Shown here: piece by piece, positions 34,989 to 44,812 of the stretch | Numbering within the stretch: the first letter of the stretch is position 1 | Layout: each line of letters starts with the position of its first letter | Assembly (NCBI RefSeq): GCF_003003285.1 | Contig: NZ_PVTP01000005.1 | Location: forward strand, 62,001-126,000 | Reading direction: 5' to 3' | Length of the DNA: 64,000 nt | From: Yoonia maritima | Lineage (GTDB): Bacteria > Pseudomonadota > Alphaproteobacteria > Rhodobacterales > Rhodobacteraceae | The notes under the pieces: model-generated | The model's database searches: none | What the model was told of the DNA's origin: nothing | What the model saw: only the letters and a program-made list of their open reading frames with translations | Translations under genes and position numbers: made by a program

Positions 34989-36137
34989 GTGTCGGACAAA
35001 CGGGAAGCCAAAGCGCAGCCAAAATTTTCGCAGCCAATTCGGCAAATCATTTTCATGCTGGTCGTTCTGGGACTGGTCGGAACCGGTTTCTACATTGGGC
35101 TGAACCAGATCGTATCGATCTATAAATCAAACCCATATTTAAATGGGGTGATCCTTGCTGTCTTTGGGCTGGGGGTGTTGTCCTGCATCAATCAGGTTTT
35201 CCTATTGATGAAGTCAGTTCGTTGGATCGAACACTTTGCCAAAGAAACGGGCGGTCACAACTTTACCAAAGCACCTTCACTGCTGGCGCCTTTGGCCACA
35301 TTGCTACGATCACGCGGGGCGCGCACCCAAGTTTCATCGAGTTCCGGCCGATCAATTCTTGATTCTGTCGCACAGCGGATCGACGAAGACCGTGAGATCA
35401 CACGTTATATTGGCAATGTTCTTATCTTCCTTGGGCTTTTGGGGACATTTTACGGCTTAGCAACGACTGTTCCCGCATTGGTCGATACCATTCGTTCCCT
35501 AAACCCAGCCGAGGGCGAAAGCGGTGCAGATGTGTTTGGTCGGTTACAGGCCGGTCTCGAAAGCCAGCTTGGCGGTATGGGGACTGCATTCTCTAGCTCA
35601 TTGATGGGCCTTGCCGGGTCGTTGATCGTTGGTTTGTTGGAACTCTTTGCTGGCCACGGTCAAAACCGTTTCTACCGCGAGCTCGAAGAATGGCTATCGA
35701 CGATTACACGTGTCGGAATCGACGGCGAAGAAGGTGGCACAACCGATCTGGGTGCGATGGATTCCTTTGTTGATCAGCTTGGCGAACTGATGGACACAAT
35801 GCAGGTCATGATTGGCCAGAATGAAACCGAACGCGAGACAACCGATACTCGTTTCGCCAGCCTTGCAGCCGCTGTTGAACAATTGGCGCACACCACCAAG
35901 GCAAATGATAACAACGCGCTTCTCACACGGGTTGCTGACGGCCAAGACCGGTTGATCAAAAAACTAGATGACAGCGGCATGGAAGGTATCGATGCCGAAA
36001 GCCGTATGCGCCTACGGTCAATCGATGTGCAGTTGCTGCGGATTTTGGAAGAAATGTCCGCCGGACGACAAGAAAGCATCGGCGACTTGCGCGCCGACTT
36101 GGCCACATTGGCAAGTGCAATCAAGGACAGAGGTTGA
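34989..36137 (+). CDS. MotA/TolQ/ExbB-like membrane protein of an orphan motor pair
   Basis: A 382-aa membrane protein with four hydrophobic segments (about residues 19-41, 52-74, 138-160 and 196-222). The third and fourth helices carry the conserved ExbB/MotA core (IGNVLIFLGLLGTFYGLATT, then MGTAFSSSLMGLAGSLIVGL). A C-terminal cytoplasmic tail of about 150 residues is predicted helical. The GTG start follows an AAGGA. It is 3 bases from a MotB-like gene, so the two form one ion-driven complex. It resembles ZorA in outline, but no Zorya effector genes are nearby. Confidence 0.8.
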   Translation: MSDKREAKAQPKFSQPIRQIIFMLVVLGLVGTGFYIGLNQIVSIYKSNPYLNGVILAVFGLGVLSCINQVFLLMKSVRWIEHFAKETGGHNFTKAPSLLAPLATLLRSRGARTQVSSSSGRSILDSVAQRIDEDREITRYIGNVLIFLGLLGTFYGLATTVPALVDTIRSLNPAEGESGADVFGRLQAGLESQLGGMGTAFSSSLMGLAGSLIVGLLELFAGHGQNRFYRELEEWLSTITRVGIDGEEGGTTDLGAMDSFVDQLGELMDTMQVMIGQNETERETTDTRFASLAAAVEQLAHTTKANDNNALLTRVADGQDRLIKKLDDSGMEGIDAESRMRLRSIDVQLLRILEEMSAGRQESIGDLRADLATLASAIKDRG

Positions 36138-36140
36138 TCC

Positions 36141-37847
36141 ATGGCGCTAAGCCGCAGATCATCGAACCGTTTCCAAAACGCAATCTGGCCCGGCTTTGTC
36201 GATGCTATGACGGGCCTTTTGCTCGTCTTAATGTTCGTTCTTACCATATTCATGGTGATCCAATTTGTACTGCAGGAAACCATTACCGGGCAGGAAAGCG
36301 AACTAAACACGCTTCACGACGAGGTTGCCGCGCTGGCAAGCACCCTTGGGCTTGAACGTAACCGCAATGATGCGCTGACTGCCAATCTCGACGCAGCGAA
36401 TGCCGAAGCCACACGCCAAGCCAACCGCATTGCATCGCTAATTGCTGACCGAGAAGCACAAGAGCAGGCTCTGGCACAGGCCCAAACCGAGATCACACAG
36501 TTTGAGGCACAAGTCGCCGGATTGCTTTCAGACATGAATGCCGCCCGCAATAACGTTGCCAGCTTGGAAGCTGAAAAATCGCAATTACTTGCTGATCAAG
36601 CATCGCTCATATCACAGCAGGACGCGCTGAATCTTGCGCTTGCACGAGCGCGCAGTGAAATTGACGCCAGCACAGAAGAAGCCCGCCTATCAGCTGCCCG
36701 TCGCGAAGCGCTTGAAGCGATGGTCGCAGATCTTGAAACACAAGCGACAGATAAAACTGCGCAGCTATCAGCATTGGAAACAGCGCAACTCGCTGATGCG
36801 GCTGCGGCTGAAGCATTGCGCGAACGTCTTGCCAATGCTGATACAGAACTGACCGCGATGACGCTGAACCTTGAACAGCAACGTCGGGATGCCGAAGAAA
36901 CGCTGACGCTTTTGGCTGCGGCACGGGCTGCGCAAGACGAACTCGACGCGATTAAAAATTCGCTTTCAAGTGAAAATGACGCCTTAAGCATCCAACTCGC
37001 CGAAGCCCGGGCTGCGCTCGCGCAAATGCAGGGTGATCAGTCGAACCAAGTAACGGAAGCCGCACGACAAGCGCAATTACTTGCGATGGCAAACGAAGCC
37101 TTACAAACCGAAGAAGCCGTGTCTGCGGAAAGCCAGCGGCAGGTTACACTGCTTAACGAGCAGATCGCAGAAATGCGTCGCCAAGTTTCAAACTTGCAAA
37201 GTTTGTTAAACTTGGCAGAAGACTCCGATCGCGAGGCACAAGTTCAGATTGAAACACTTGGGTCCCAGCTTAACACCGCGCTTGCACGCGTCGCATCTGA
37301 AGAACGTCAGCGCCGCGCGCTCGAAGAAGCAGAGCGTATTCGCCTAGAAGCCGAGGCCGCACGCCTGCGCGCCGAAACCCAAAATCTTGAACAATTCAAA
37401 TCCGACTTCTTTGGCGAATTGCGTAAAATCTTAGAGGGTCAAGACCGTGTTAGGATCGAAGGCGACCGCTTTGTGTTCTCATCCGAAGTTCTGTTTGAAC
37501 CGGGCAGCGCACGGCTTTCATCACTTGGCGAAGCCGAAATTGCAAATATTGCTGATATTTTGCGCGGTATTTCCGATGATATCCCATCAGGGATCGACTG
37601 GGTGATCCGCGTTGACGGCCATACAGATAACATTCCTGTATCGGGTGGCGGCCGTTACAGTGATAACTGGGAACTGAGCCAAGCACGGGCTCTTTCGGTG
37701 GTGCGTTTCATGTCCGAAGAACTGGGTATTGATCCGCGACGTCTCGCTGCGAATGGATTTGGAGAATTCCAACCGCTGAACCCTGCAAATACACCGGAGG
37801 CGCGCGCGCAAAACCGGCGTATCGAACTAAAACTGACCGAGCGATAG
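36141..37847 (+). CDS. MotB-like protein with long coiled coil and OmpA-type peptidoglycan-binding domain
   Basis: A 568-aa protein. A short cytoplasmic start leads to one transmembrane helix (about residues 16-43) holding Asp21, the likely proton-binding residue (WPGFVDAMTGLLLVLMFVL). About 360 residues of coiled coil follow (residues 50-415), then an OmpA-like domain (VRIEGDRFVFSSEVLFEPGS, then DGHTDNIPVSGGGRYSDNWE, then RLAANGFGEFQPLNP). It pairs with the MotA/ExbB-like gene 3 bases upstream. The coiled coil would span the periplasm and is far longer than in MotB of the flagellum. Confidence 0.85.
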   Translation: MALSRRSSNRFQNAIWPGFVDAMTGLLLVLMFVLTIFMVIQFVLQETITGQESELNTLHDEVAALASTLGLERNRNDALTANLDAANAEATRQANRIASLIADREAQEQALAQAQTEITQFEAQVAGLLSDMNAARNNVASLEAEKSQLLADQASLISQQDALNLALARARSEIDASTEEARLSAARREALEAMVADLETQATDKTAQLSALETAQLADAAAAEALRERLANADTELTAMTLNLEQQRRDAEETLTLLAAARAAQDELDAIKNSLSSENDALSIQLAEARAALAQMQGDQSNQVTEAARQAQLLAMANEALQTEEAVSAESQRQVTLLNEQIAEMRRQVSNLQSLLNLAEDSDREAQVQIETLGSQLNTALARVASEERQRRALEEAERIRLEAEAARLRAETQNLEQFKSDFFGELRKILEGQDRVRIEGDRFVFSSEVLFEPGSARLSSLGEAEIANIADILRGISDDIPSGIDWVIRVDGHTDNIPVSGGGRYSDNWELSQARALSVVRFMSEELGIDPRRLAANGFGEFQPLNPANTPEARAQNRRIELKLTER

Positions 37848-37889
37848 AAATTCTTGCGAAAATCATAAACTTTGTGCTTGGCTGCTGAA

Positions 37890-38516
37890 ATGACCCAAGT
37901 ACCTGCTTTTACAGATCGCGTTGAAACACCAAGGTTAATGGACTGCCCGAATTGGGTGTACCTCTTACGAGAGATCGATTCCTTGTACCGGTTCTGGTCA
38001 GATGGCGGCAGCATCCCGATCCGAAGCCATCGCAAACGCGTACGCGATCGACTTTCTGCGACAATCGCGAAAAATCCGCACCTCATTGATCGGACTGCCA
38101 GCCAAAAGCATGTAACAGCGCATTTTTCGCGTGCTTTAGATCTGGGCGAACGGGCTGCTATGCAAGGAATGGCCCGCGCCCTTCGCGAAGTAAAAGACAG
38201 CCTCACATGGGAATACGGGTACGAAAAAGTATCGAAATCGCTAGGGCAAAAATACGCATATTGCGAAATATTAGGCCCACGCGGCCCAGTCCAGTGCGAT
38301 ACGTTGATTTTAGGTTTCGTTTTATTCGCGCCGAACACGACCTATCCGCAACACAGCCACCAAGACATTGAAGAAAGCTATGTTTCAATTTCAGGCGCAT
38401 GGTCTGAAAATAACACGGCGGTCTATGCCCACGGATCGCTGATCTTCAATCGGCCCGGAGACGAGCATCGCATTACGACCGGCGACCGCGACCCTTGTCT
38501 TCTTGCCTATGCTTAG
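37890..38516 (+). CDS. dddL: DMSP lyase, DddL-like cupin
   Basis: A 208-aa protein of the DMSP lyase family, releasing dimethyl sulfide and acrylate from dimethylsulfoniopropionate. The N-terminal helical part (CPNWVYLLREIDSLYRFW) and LGQKYAYCEILGPRGPV are DddL-like. The cupin metal site is visible: YPQHSHQDIEESY (His155, His157, Glu161/Glu162, Tyr164) and His193. The ATG at 37890 is preferred over a TTG at 37872. It ends about 20-25 residues earlier than the usual DddL length of roughly 230, so the C-terminus may be trimmed. No acrylate-degradation genes are adjacent. Confidence 0.75.
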   Translation: MTQVPAFTDRVETPRLMDCPNWVYLLREIDSLYRFWSDGGSIPIRSHRKRVRDRLSATIAKNPHLIDRTASQKHVTAHFSRALDLGERAAMQGMARALREVKDSLTWEYGYEKVSKSLGQKYAYCEILGPRGPVQCDTLILGFVLFAPNTTYPQHSHQDIEESYVSISGAWSENNTAVYAHGSLIFNRPGDEHRITTGDRDPCLLAYA

Positions 38517-38595
38517 GTGGGTCCCGGTGAGCGCCTAGCAGAACCGCAGATGAAGTTAAGCACTTTACGAAAGCCAAAATGATGGATGTACAAAC

Positions 38596-38626
38596 GAAAA
38601 ATGCCCGCCACTAAGGGCGGGCATTT
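38596..38626 (-). terminator. Intrinsic terminator of clpA
   Basis: AATGCCCGCC, six bases (ACTAAG), GGCGGGCATT: a perfect 10-bp stem at 38600-38625. On the minus strand it is followed by a run of five T. It lies 20 bases past the clpA stop. It could also act for the plus-strand gene upstream, though only weak Ts follow on that side. Confidence 0.9.
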
Positions 38627-38645
38627 GATATTTATGTCGACCTTA

Positions 38646-40973
38646 TCAATCCGCAGTCAAGAGCGGTGGCTTATCTCCACCATCAGTGATCTTACCTTGC
38701 TCTGGGGCTTCATAGCTTAAGGCAAGCGCGCCACCTTTGACGCCTACTTTGACGATTCCACCTTTGACCAACTTGCCAAACAACAGTTCTTCGGCAAGTG
38801 GTTTTTTGATGTGCTCTTGGATAACGCGGCCAAGTGGGCGCGCGCCCATCTTCGCATCATATCCCTTGTCTGCCAGCCACTCGGCCGCAGCCTTGGTCAG
38901 TTCAATATGGACATTGCGGTCAATCAATTGCGCTTCTAGCTGAAGTACAAATTTCTCGACCACTTGCATAATCACTGGTTTCGGCAGTGCGCCAAAGCTA
39001 ATGATCGCATCCAGACGGTTGCGGAACTCAGGCGTAAACGTCCGTTCAATCGCCGCGGTGTCTTCGCCTTCGCGGGTTTCACGACCAAAGCCCAATGCGT
39101 TTTTCGACATTTCAGACGCACCAGCATTCGATGTCATGATGATGATCACGTTGCGGAAATCCGTTGTGCGACCGTTGTGGTCGGTCAGTTTCCCGTGGTC
39201 CATGACTTGCAGCAAGATGTTGTAAACATCCGGATGCGCTTTTTCCATTTCGTCGAGCAGCAACACACAGTGCGGGTTTTGGTCAACACCATCCGTCAGC
39301 ATGCCACCTTGATCAAAACCGACATAACCCGGAGGTGCGCCAATCAGACGTGATACCGCGTGTTTTTCCATGTATTCAGACATGTCGAAACGCAGTAGTT
39401 CTACTCCCAATGTATCGGCCAGTTGTTTGGCGACCTCGGTCTTACCGACACCAGTTGGACCCGCGAAAAGGTAGTTACCAATTGGCTTTTCAGGTTCACG
39501 CAACCCAGCACGCGCCAGTTTAATCGCCGAAGACAATGCCTCGATCGCAGTGTTCTGACCAAAGACGACACGCTTAAGAGACTTTTCAAGGTCCTTCAGA
39601 ACCTCGGCATCATCTTTAGACACGTTCTTGGCTGGGATACGTGCAATTTTTGCGACAACAGCCTCGATGTCCTTAGCACCAATCGTCTTGCGGCGCTTGG
39701 ATTCAGACAGCAGATGCTGTGCTGCCCCAGCTTCGTCGATGACGTCGATCGCCTTATCCGGCAATTTGCGGTCGTTGATGTAGCGCGCAGAAAGCTCTAC
39801 CGCAGTTTTGATCGCGTCAGCTGTGTATTTGATGCTGTGATGCTCTTCGAAATACGGCTTCAGCCCTTGCAGAATTTTAATCGCATCTGGAACCGAAGGT
39901 TCAGTCACGTCAATCTTCTGGAAACGACGGGATAGCGCACGGTCTTTTTCAAAGTGCTGACGGAACTCTTTGTATGTTGTCGACCCCATGCAGCGCAGCT
40001 TGCCGCCCTGCAACGCAGGTTTCAGTAAGTTGGATGCGTCCATCGCGCCACCTGATGTCGCCCCGGCACCAATAATGGTGTGGATTTCATCGATAAACAG
40101 CACCGCATCAGGGTGGTCTTCCATTTCCGTCATCACGGCTTTTAGCCGTTCTTCAAAATCGCCGCGGTAGCGCGTACCAGCAAGCAAAGCCCCCATATCG
40201 AGCGAATAGATCGTCGCCTTCGACAGAACCTCTGGCACTTCGTTATTTACGATTTTATACGCCAAACCTTCGGCAATCGCGGTTTTACCTACGCCCGGAT
40301 CACCCACCAACAGCGGATTATTTTTACGACGGCGGCACAGCACCTGAATGCAACGTTCAACTTCGTGGGTACGACCGATCAACGGATCAACATCACCCTT
40401 TGATGCTTTCACGTTCAAATCAACGCAGTATTTGGCAAGTGCACTTTCTTTTTCTTCGGATTCGCCACCGGATGAAATCGTTTCACCATCTTCAGGCGAT
40501 CCTGATACCGGGCGCGATTCGCCGAAAGCGGGGTCTTTGGCAACGCCATGCGCGATAAAGTTCACCGCATCGTAACGCGTCATGTCCTGTTCTTGCAGGA
40601 AGTAAGCCGCGTTACTTTCGCGTTCAGCGAAGATGGCAACCAATACGTTCGCGCCTGTTACTTCGCTACGCCCAGATGACTGCACATGGATCGCAGCGCG
40701 CTGAATTACCCGCTGGAACGCGGCTGTCGGCACGGCCTCTGATCCTTCGACATCTGTGATCAACGTCGCAAGATCGTCATCAATGAAGTCTTCTAGATCC
40801 TTGCGCAGGTCGTCCAGATTAACCGAGCAAGCACGCATGACACGCGCCGCATCAGGTTCTTCAATAAGCGAGAGCAAAAGATGCTCTAGCGTGGCAAGTT
40901 CGTGTTTGCGGGCATTCGCAAGGGCCAGCGCCCCATGAATTGCTTGCTCAAGTGTGGTCGAAAATGATGGCAC
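38646..40973 (-). CDS. clpA: ClpA, ATP-dependent Clp protease unfoldase
   Basis: A 775-aa AAA+ unfoldase that feeds substrates to ClpP. The N-domain helix repeats ([20 protein letters not shown]) lie in residues 1-145, followed by two AAA+ modules with Walker A motifs [13 protein letters not shown] and [13 protein letters not shown], and the [20 protein letters not shown] stretch. Length is standard for ClpA. The adaptor gene clpS, commonly just upstream, is absent from the 181-base gap at 40974-41154, where no convincing ORF exists. Confidence 0.97.
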   Translation of the reverse strand: MPSFSTTLEQAIHGALALANARKHELATLEHLLLSLIEEPDAARVMRACSVNLDDLRKDLEDFIDDDLATLITDVEGSEAVPTAAFQRVIQRAAIHVQSSGRSEVTGANVLVAIFAERESNAAYFLQEQDMTRYDAVNFIAHGVAKDPAFGESRPVSGSPEDGETISSGGESEEKESALAKYCVDLNVKASKGDVDPLIGRTHEVERCIQVLCRRRKNNPLLVGDPGVGKTAIAEGLAYKIVNNEVPEVLSKATIYSLDMGALLAGTRYRGDFEERLKAVMTEMEDHPDAVLFIDEIHTIIGAGATSGGAMDASNLLKPALQGGKLRCMGSTTYKEFRQHFEKDRALSRRFQKIDVTEPSVPDAIKILQGLKPYFEEHHSIKYTADAIKTAVELSARYINDRKLPDKAIDVIDEAGAAQHLLSESKRRKTIGAKDIEAVVAKIARIPAKNVSKDDAEVLKDLEKSLKRVVFGQNTAIEALSSAIKLARAGLREPEKPIGNYLFAGPTGVGKTEVAKQLADTLGVELLRFDMSEYMEKHAVSRLIGAPPGYVGFDQGGMLTDGVDQNPHCVLLLDEMEKAHPDVYNILLQVMDHGKLTDHNGRTTDFRNVIIIMTSNAGASEMSKNALGFGRETREGEDTAAIERTFTPEFRNRLDAIISFGALPKPVIMQVVEKFVLQLEAQLIDRNVHIELTKAAAEWLADKGYDAKMGARPLGRVIQEHIKKPLAEELLFGKLVKGGIVKVGVKGGALALSYEAPEQGKITDGGDKPPLLTAD

Positions 40974-41154
40974 TTTTGTGCTCCTTCATATCGTGGGTCT
41001 GCTGGTGCCTTGGGCACAAACCAACCGTGGCCTCTTATCCTTAAGGTTTGGTTTTATGCCGGAACCTTCAAGGACTTTTTTCCGATTCATCCTCACAAAA
41101 CATGTGAAAAGTGGCTTTTGCGCGAAATTCTGGCCCAATCGGGGAAAATGGCTG

Positions 41155-41931
41155 TCAGAATCTGTCTTTTCTTGCGCGTATTTCAGCAAACACCTCGACA
41201 TCAGTCGACATTTCCATCCCTAAAACTGCTTTTAAGGCAGTATCGTCAGCCCGTAAAAACGGGTTTGTCCGCTTTTCGTCGCCTAAGTTTGAGGGAATCG
41301 TTGGCTGATTGGTCGTCCGTGCGGCTGTGATTTTCTCTACACGAGAGATAAGCGCAGAATTCTCAGGATCAAGAGACAGCGCGAAACGTGCGTTCGATTC
41401 TGTATATTCATGACCGGAACAAACAACCGTGCTGTCAGGCAGCGCTCGCAGCTTTTGCATACTGTCCCACATTTGTGCAGGCGAGCCTTCAAACAACCGG
41501 CCGCATCCAAGCGCCATTAAACTATCTGCCGTAAACGCATAGCCAGGAGCGGCCATGTAAAACGCGATATGACCTAAGGTATGCCCTGACACGTCAAAGA
41601 CGTCCGTTTGTGTGCCGCACACGGTCAACAGCGCACCTTCGCTTACTTCAACATCTAGCGGCGGTAGGCGGTGAGAGTCTGCCTTTGCACCAATCACACG
41701 CGCATTCCCGCGCAATTCTTTTACGCCATCAATATGATCTGGGTGGTGATGAGTCAGCAAGATATCGGACAGTACCCAACCGCGTGCATCAAGTTCTGCT
41801 TGAATTGGGGCCGCTTCCGGCGCATCGATCAACGCGGTTTCGCCAGTCTGCGCATTGTGGACCAAAAACGCATAGTTGTCCGACAAACACGGCACAGTGA
41901 CCAATTCTAATGTCGTTGAAGTGTTTCCCAT
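41155..41931 (-). CDS. gloB: Hydroxyacylglutathione hydrolase (glyoxalase II)
   Basis: A 258-aa metallo-beta-lactamase-fold enzyme that hydrolyses S-lactoylglutathione to lactate and glutathione. The metal-binding motif [10 protein letters not shown], then [10 protein letters not shown] and the later [15 protein letters not shown] are diagnostic. The ATG at 41931 starts the conserved protein; the longer in-frame start at 42168 is antisense to the neighbouring methyltransferase. It is divergent from that gene with a 62-base gap. Confidence 0.96.
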   Translation of the reverse strand: MGNTSTTLELVTVPCLSDNYAFLVHNAQTGETALIDAPEAAPIQAELDARGWVLSDILLTHHHPDHIDGVKELRGNARVIGAKADSHRLPPLDVEVSEGALLTVCGTQTDVFDVSGHTLGHIAFYMAAPGYAFTADSLMALGCGRLFEGSPAQMWDSMQKLRALPDSTVVCSGHEYTESNARFALSLDPENSALISRVEKITAARTTNQPTIPSNLGDEKRTNPFLRADDTALKAVLGMEMSTDVEVFAEIRARKDRF

Positions 41932-41993
41932 GGCAATGCGCCCTTCTGTTGTTATGGTTAAACGTAATCTTTGCCCAAGGAACTGCAACCGCA

Positions 41994-42746
41994 ATGCACC
42001 TAGATGTTTTGGATCTGCGTCAATTCTATTACCGAAGCGCTCTTGGGCGGGCGGCCCAAAAGGTAATCCGCACAGAGCTAACCCAAATGTGGCCAGAGGC
42101 CCAAGGCCAAATGGTTGTCGGCTTTGGTTTTGCTGTTCCGCTATTGCGACCATACCTAAAAGATGCACGGCGCGTTATCGGGCTGATGCCTGGTCCACAA
42201 GGCGTGATGCCCTGGCCGCCGGGCGAAAAAAACCAAAGCGTTTTGTGCGAAGACACTCTTTGGCCCATTGAAACCGGTCACGTCGACAAGCTGGTGATGA
42301 TGCACGGGCTGGATACAACTGAACAACCAACAGCATTGCTGGACGAAGCATGGCGTGTGTTGGGTCCAGGGGGTCGGGCTGTTTTCATTGTACCGAACCG
42401 TGCTGGGCTTTGGTCGCGATCGGACAAGACCCCATTTGGCTACGGGCGCCCATATTCGCTTAGCCAACTTGAATCGCAATTACGCAAACATCGGTTCGTG
42501 ACAGAACGAACGCTTTCTACGCTTTATCAACCTCCATCAAGCGGCCGAATTTGGCGTAAGTCAGCCGGACTTATTGAACGTGTCGGGCACTCCATGCCGT
42601 TGATCGCTGCAGGAGGCGTTCTTATGGTTGAAGTCAGCAAACAAATGGCGGCACCCACCCCAACGGGACTTTCCGAAACCGTAAAGCGGCCATTAAGGGT
42701 GTTAGAAGGCATGACCAAACCCGTACCAAAACCTGAAACCGCCTAG
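41994..42746 (+). CDS. SAM-dependent methyltransferase of unknown substrate
   Basis: A 250-aa class I methyltransferase-type protein. The motif I region is degenerate ([20 protein letters not shown]), while the later [20 protein letters not shown] is a clear post-I/motif V segment as in UbiE/Methyltransf_11 proteins. The catalytic substrate is not readable. AAGGA lies upstream of the ATG at 41994. It is divergent from gloB and converges on the CAP-domain gene, from which it is 2 bases away. Confidence 0.8.
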   Translation: MHLDVLDLRQFYYRSALGRAAQKVIRTELTQMWPEAQGQMVVGFGFAVPLLRPYLKDARRVIGLMPGPQGVMPWPPGEKNQSVLCEDTLWPIETGHVDKLVMMHGLDTTEQPTALLDEAWRVLGPGGRAVFIVPNRAGLWSRSDKTPFGYGRPYSLSQLESQLRKHRFVTERTLSTLYQPPSSGRIWRKSAGLIERVGHSMPLIAAGGVLMVEVSKQMAAPTPTGLSETVKRPLRVLEGMTKPVPKPETA

Positions 42747-42748
42747 CG

Positions 42749-43252
42749 CTACATCTCTGTTGCTAACACCAACACCCAATAGGTGTTGCTACCTGAACCT
42801 GCCTTGGCTAATGCATAGTCTTCAAACGCTGGGTTGATGTTATTTGCATGATGGCCCAGTGAATTTGTCCAGCCCTCCATCACCTGTTCTTCGGATGTCT
42901 GCCCCTTAGCAATGTTCTCACCATACGTACGCCAGACATAGCCGGTCGCGGTAATCCGATCACCGGGTGACGAACCGTTCAGCCCTGTGTGGCTAAAGTA
43001 ATTGTTCGCAAGCATATCGTCAGCATGGCCTTGCGCGGCAGCGCCCAGCCGCGCGTCATATGCAACTGCTCCAGCACCGTTGGAAGCGCGCACATCGTTT
43101 AGCATGCCCTGAAACGACGCATCTACGGGTGTCGATGGCACCGTTGGGGTGCTTGGGGTCGTCGGAGCTCCGGTGCTGGTATCAGCACCCGAGGTTCCGC
43201 TGCTACACGCGCCTAAAACGGATATAGCAACGACTGCGAGATAGGATTTCAT
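42749..43252 (-). CDS. CAP-superfamily (SCP/PR1) lipoprotein
   Basis: A 167-aa secreted lipoprotein: signal peptide with lipobox (VLGAC, Cys16), a Thr/Pro/Ser-rich linker to about residue 45, then a CAP domain with the usual His/Glu cavity residues (GHADDM, NYFSHTGLNGSSPGDRI, YGENIAKGQ, LGHHANNINP). Ser follows the lipidated Cys, so outer-membrane sorting is expected. It is divergent from a Slam-like barrel gene, which may export it to the surface. Function of bacterial CAP domains is mostly unknown. Confidence 0.88.
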   Translation of the reverse strand: MKSYLAVVAISVLGACSSGTSGADTSTGAPTTPSTPTVPSTPVDASFQGMLNDVRASNGAGAVAYDARLGAAAQGHADDMLANNYFSHTGLNGSSPGDRITATGYVWRTYGENIAKGQTSEEQVMEGWTNSLGHHANNINPAFEDYALAKAGSGSNTYWVLVLATEM

Positions 43253-43410
43253 AGCGTGACCTCATTTAGCTTACGAAATGCGTAGTCGAGTCCGATACAG
43301 CATCAAAACCGTTTCACCGCGCTCATCAAAGCTGGCGACGAAACGCCGATCCACCGACAAAAGTAGTCAAATCATTGCTGGTATCGCTGCACCGTATTAG
43401 CGATGCCGTT

Positions 43411-44769
43411 ATGAAACGCTCCTGTTACGTCATCGCATTAACCACTTTATTGTGTTTAGAAATATCAGTCAGAACCGCCCACGCGTCACCCACAAACGTG
43501 CTGTCACAATCGGAACAAGCACTGGTCACTGGCAACCCAGAACGTGCGCGCGCGCTGGCGGAAGGTATCATCGACCAAGAACCGTCCAACTACGCAGCGC
43601 TAATCTTGCTTTCCTTAGCACACGCCGACCTTGGCGCTGACCATGCCTCTGCAGATGCCGCGACGAATGCCTATCGGGTCGCAACGACAGCCGACCAACG
43701 GCTTCAAGCAGCACGGATTGTTGCCGGTGCACATTTTAAGATGAATCAATACACTCGTGCGCAATGGTGGCTTAGGCGCGCAGGCAACGACGCCGAGACA
43801 CCCCAAGAAGCAGCGAAAGTACGACAGGAGTTCACGAGAATTCGCACCGAAAATCCATTGCGCGTCAATCTTGGTTTCTCGGTCGCGCCTTCCGACAACA
43901 TCAACAACGGATCCGAATCGGAATCGTTTTTCCTAGAAGGATTGGACTTTGAATTTTTTCTGCCCGAAAGCAGCCTTGCGCTAAGCGGCATCGAATACGC
44001 TGGCGATGTATTTGCAACCTACGATCTGGCACAAGGGCCGAACCACCGCACACAGCTACAGGGCTACATTTTTGGCAGAACGTTTTCACTGTCTCGTAAA
44101 TCCCAAGCCGCTGTGCCGGACATTTCCGGTAATGACTATGCCCTGATCCTGACAGAGGCAGCCATAAACCACAGTCGGCTATTGCAAAGCGGATGGGGAC
44201 CAACCAGCGTATCGGCACACATCGGCAAGGCATGGTTTGGCGGCGACCCTCTTTGGGATTATGGAAAGGTGTCATTGGCGCAGATGATACCAGATGGCGC
44301 GAACAACGCGTTAACCATTGGGGGTAGTTTCGAAAACCGCACAGCACGTCATGCGACACAGTCTGACACTCAGGTCACATATGTTTACGCAAGCCAGCAA
44401 CATATGCGCACAAACCAAGACAAGGTTACGATCACTTTTTCAGGATTGACCCAAAACGCCGCGTTCGAAACCGACAGTTTCACAGAGTATCGGGGAAACA
44501 TCGCCTATCATTTCGGCCAACCGCTGATGGGAACACATGTCTCCGTATCCGGTGGACTTGGTTACAAAAGCTATGACGAATTCACCCTCTCGCTTGATGG
44601 ACGTAGGGACCGTTACGCCAGCCTTGGCGGGACCGTTGTCTTCAACAATGCGGCCTATTTTGGATTCGCGCCGACTGTTGGCGTGACAGCAACGCATACG
44701 GAATCTAACGTGACCCAGTTCACGACATCGCAGTTGCAAGCCCGTATTGGGATACAGTCCACCTTTTAA
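43411..44769 (+). CDS. Slam-like outer-membrane protein: TPR domain plus beta-barrel (DUF560 type)
   Basis: A 452-aa protein with a signal peptide (cleaved near HASPT), a TPR-like helical domain to about residue 140 (GNPERARALAEGIIDQEPSN, then FKMNQYTRAQWWLRRAGND) and a beta-barrel from about residue 150, beginning with RVNLGFSVAPSDNINNGSES, a typical start of the DUF560/Slam barrel. It ends in an aromatic residue (IGIQSTF), as barrel proteins do. Slam proteins (type XI secretion) move lipoproteins to the cell surface. The neighbouring CAP lipoprotein is an obvious candidate client. The ATG at 43411 is preferred over 43375. Confidence 0.78.
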   Translation: MKRSCYVIALTTLLCLEISVRTAHASPTNVLSQSEQALVTGNPERARALAEGIIDQEPSNYAALILLSLAHADLGADHASADAATNAYRVATTADQRLQAARIVAGAHFKMNQYTRAQWWLRRAGNDAETPQEAAKVRQEFTRIRTENPLRVNLGFSVAPSDNINNGSESESFFLEGLDFEFFLPESSLALSGIEYAGDVFATYDLAQGPNHRTQLQGYIFGRTFSLSRKSQAAVPDISGNDYALILTEAAINHSRLLQSGWGPTSVSAHIGKAWFGGDPLWDYGKVSLAQMIPDGANNALTIGGSFENRTARHATQSDTQVTYVYASQQHMRTNQDKVTITFSGLTQNAAFETDSFTEYRGNIAYHFGQPLMGTHVSVSGGLGYKSYDEFTLSLDGRRDRYASLGGTVVFNNAAYFGFAPTVGVTATHTESNVTQFTTSQLQARIGIQSTF

Positions 44770-44812
44770 ACGGAGCTTGCGCAAACGCAGTGCTTGGCCC
44801 TATGCACGGCGA

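Noticed and set aside
34989..37847. Zorya anti-phage system
   Set aside because: The pair resembles ZorA and ZorB, but no ZorC, ZorD or ZorE-like gene flanks it: the neighbours are a ChaC-like enzyme and a DMSP lyase, so defence is not supported.
37655..38338. Minus-strand open frame of 227 codons across the MotB-like and DMSP lyase genes
   Set aside because: It lies antisense over two well-supported genes and shows no domain.
40986..41201. Minus-strand small frame between gloB and clpA as a gene
   Set aside because: It overlaps the gloB end, has no clear start site and does not resemble ClpS or any other protein.
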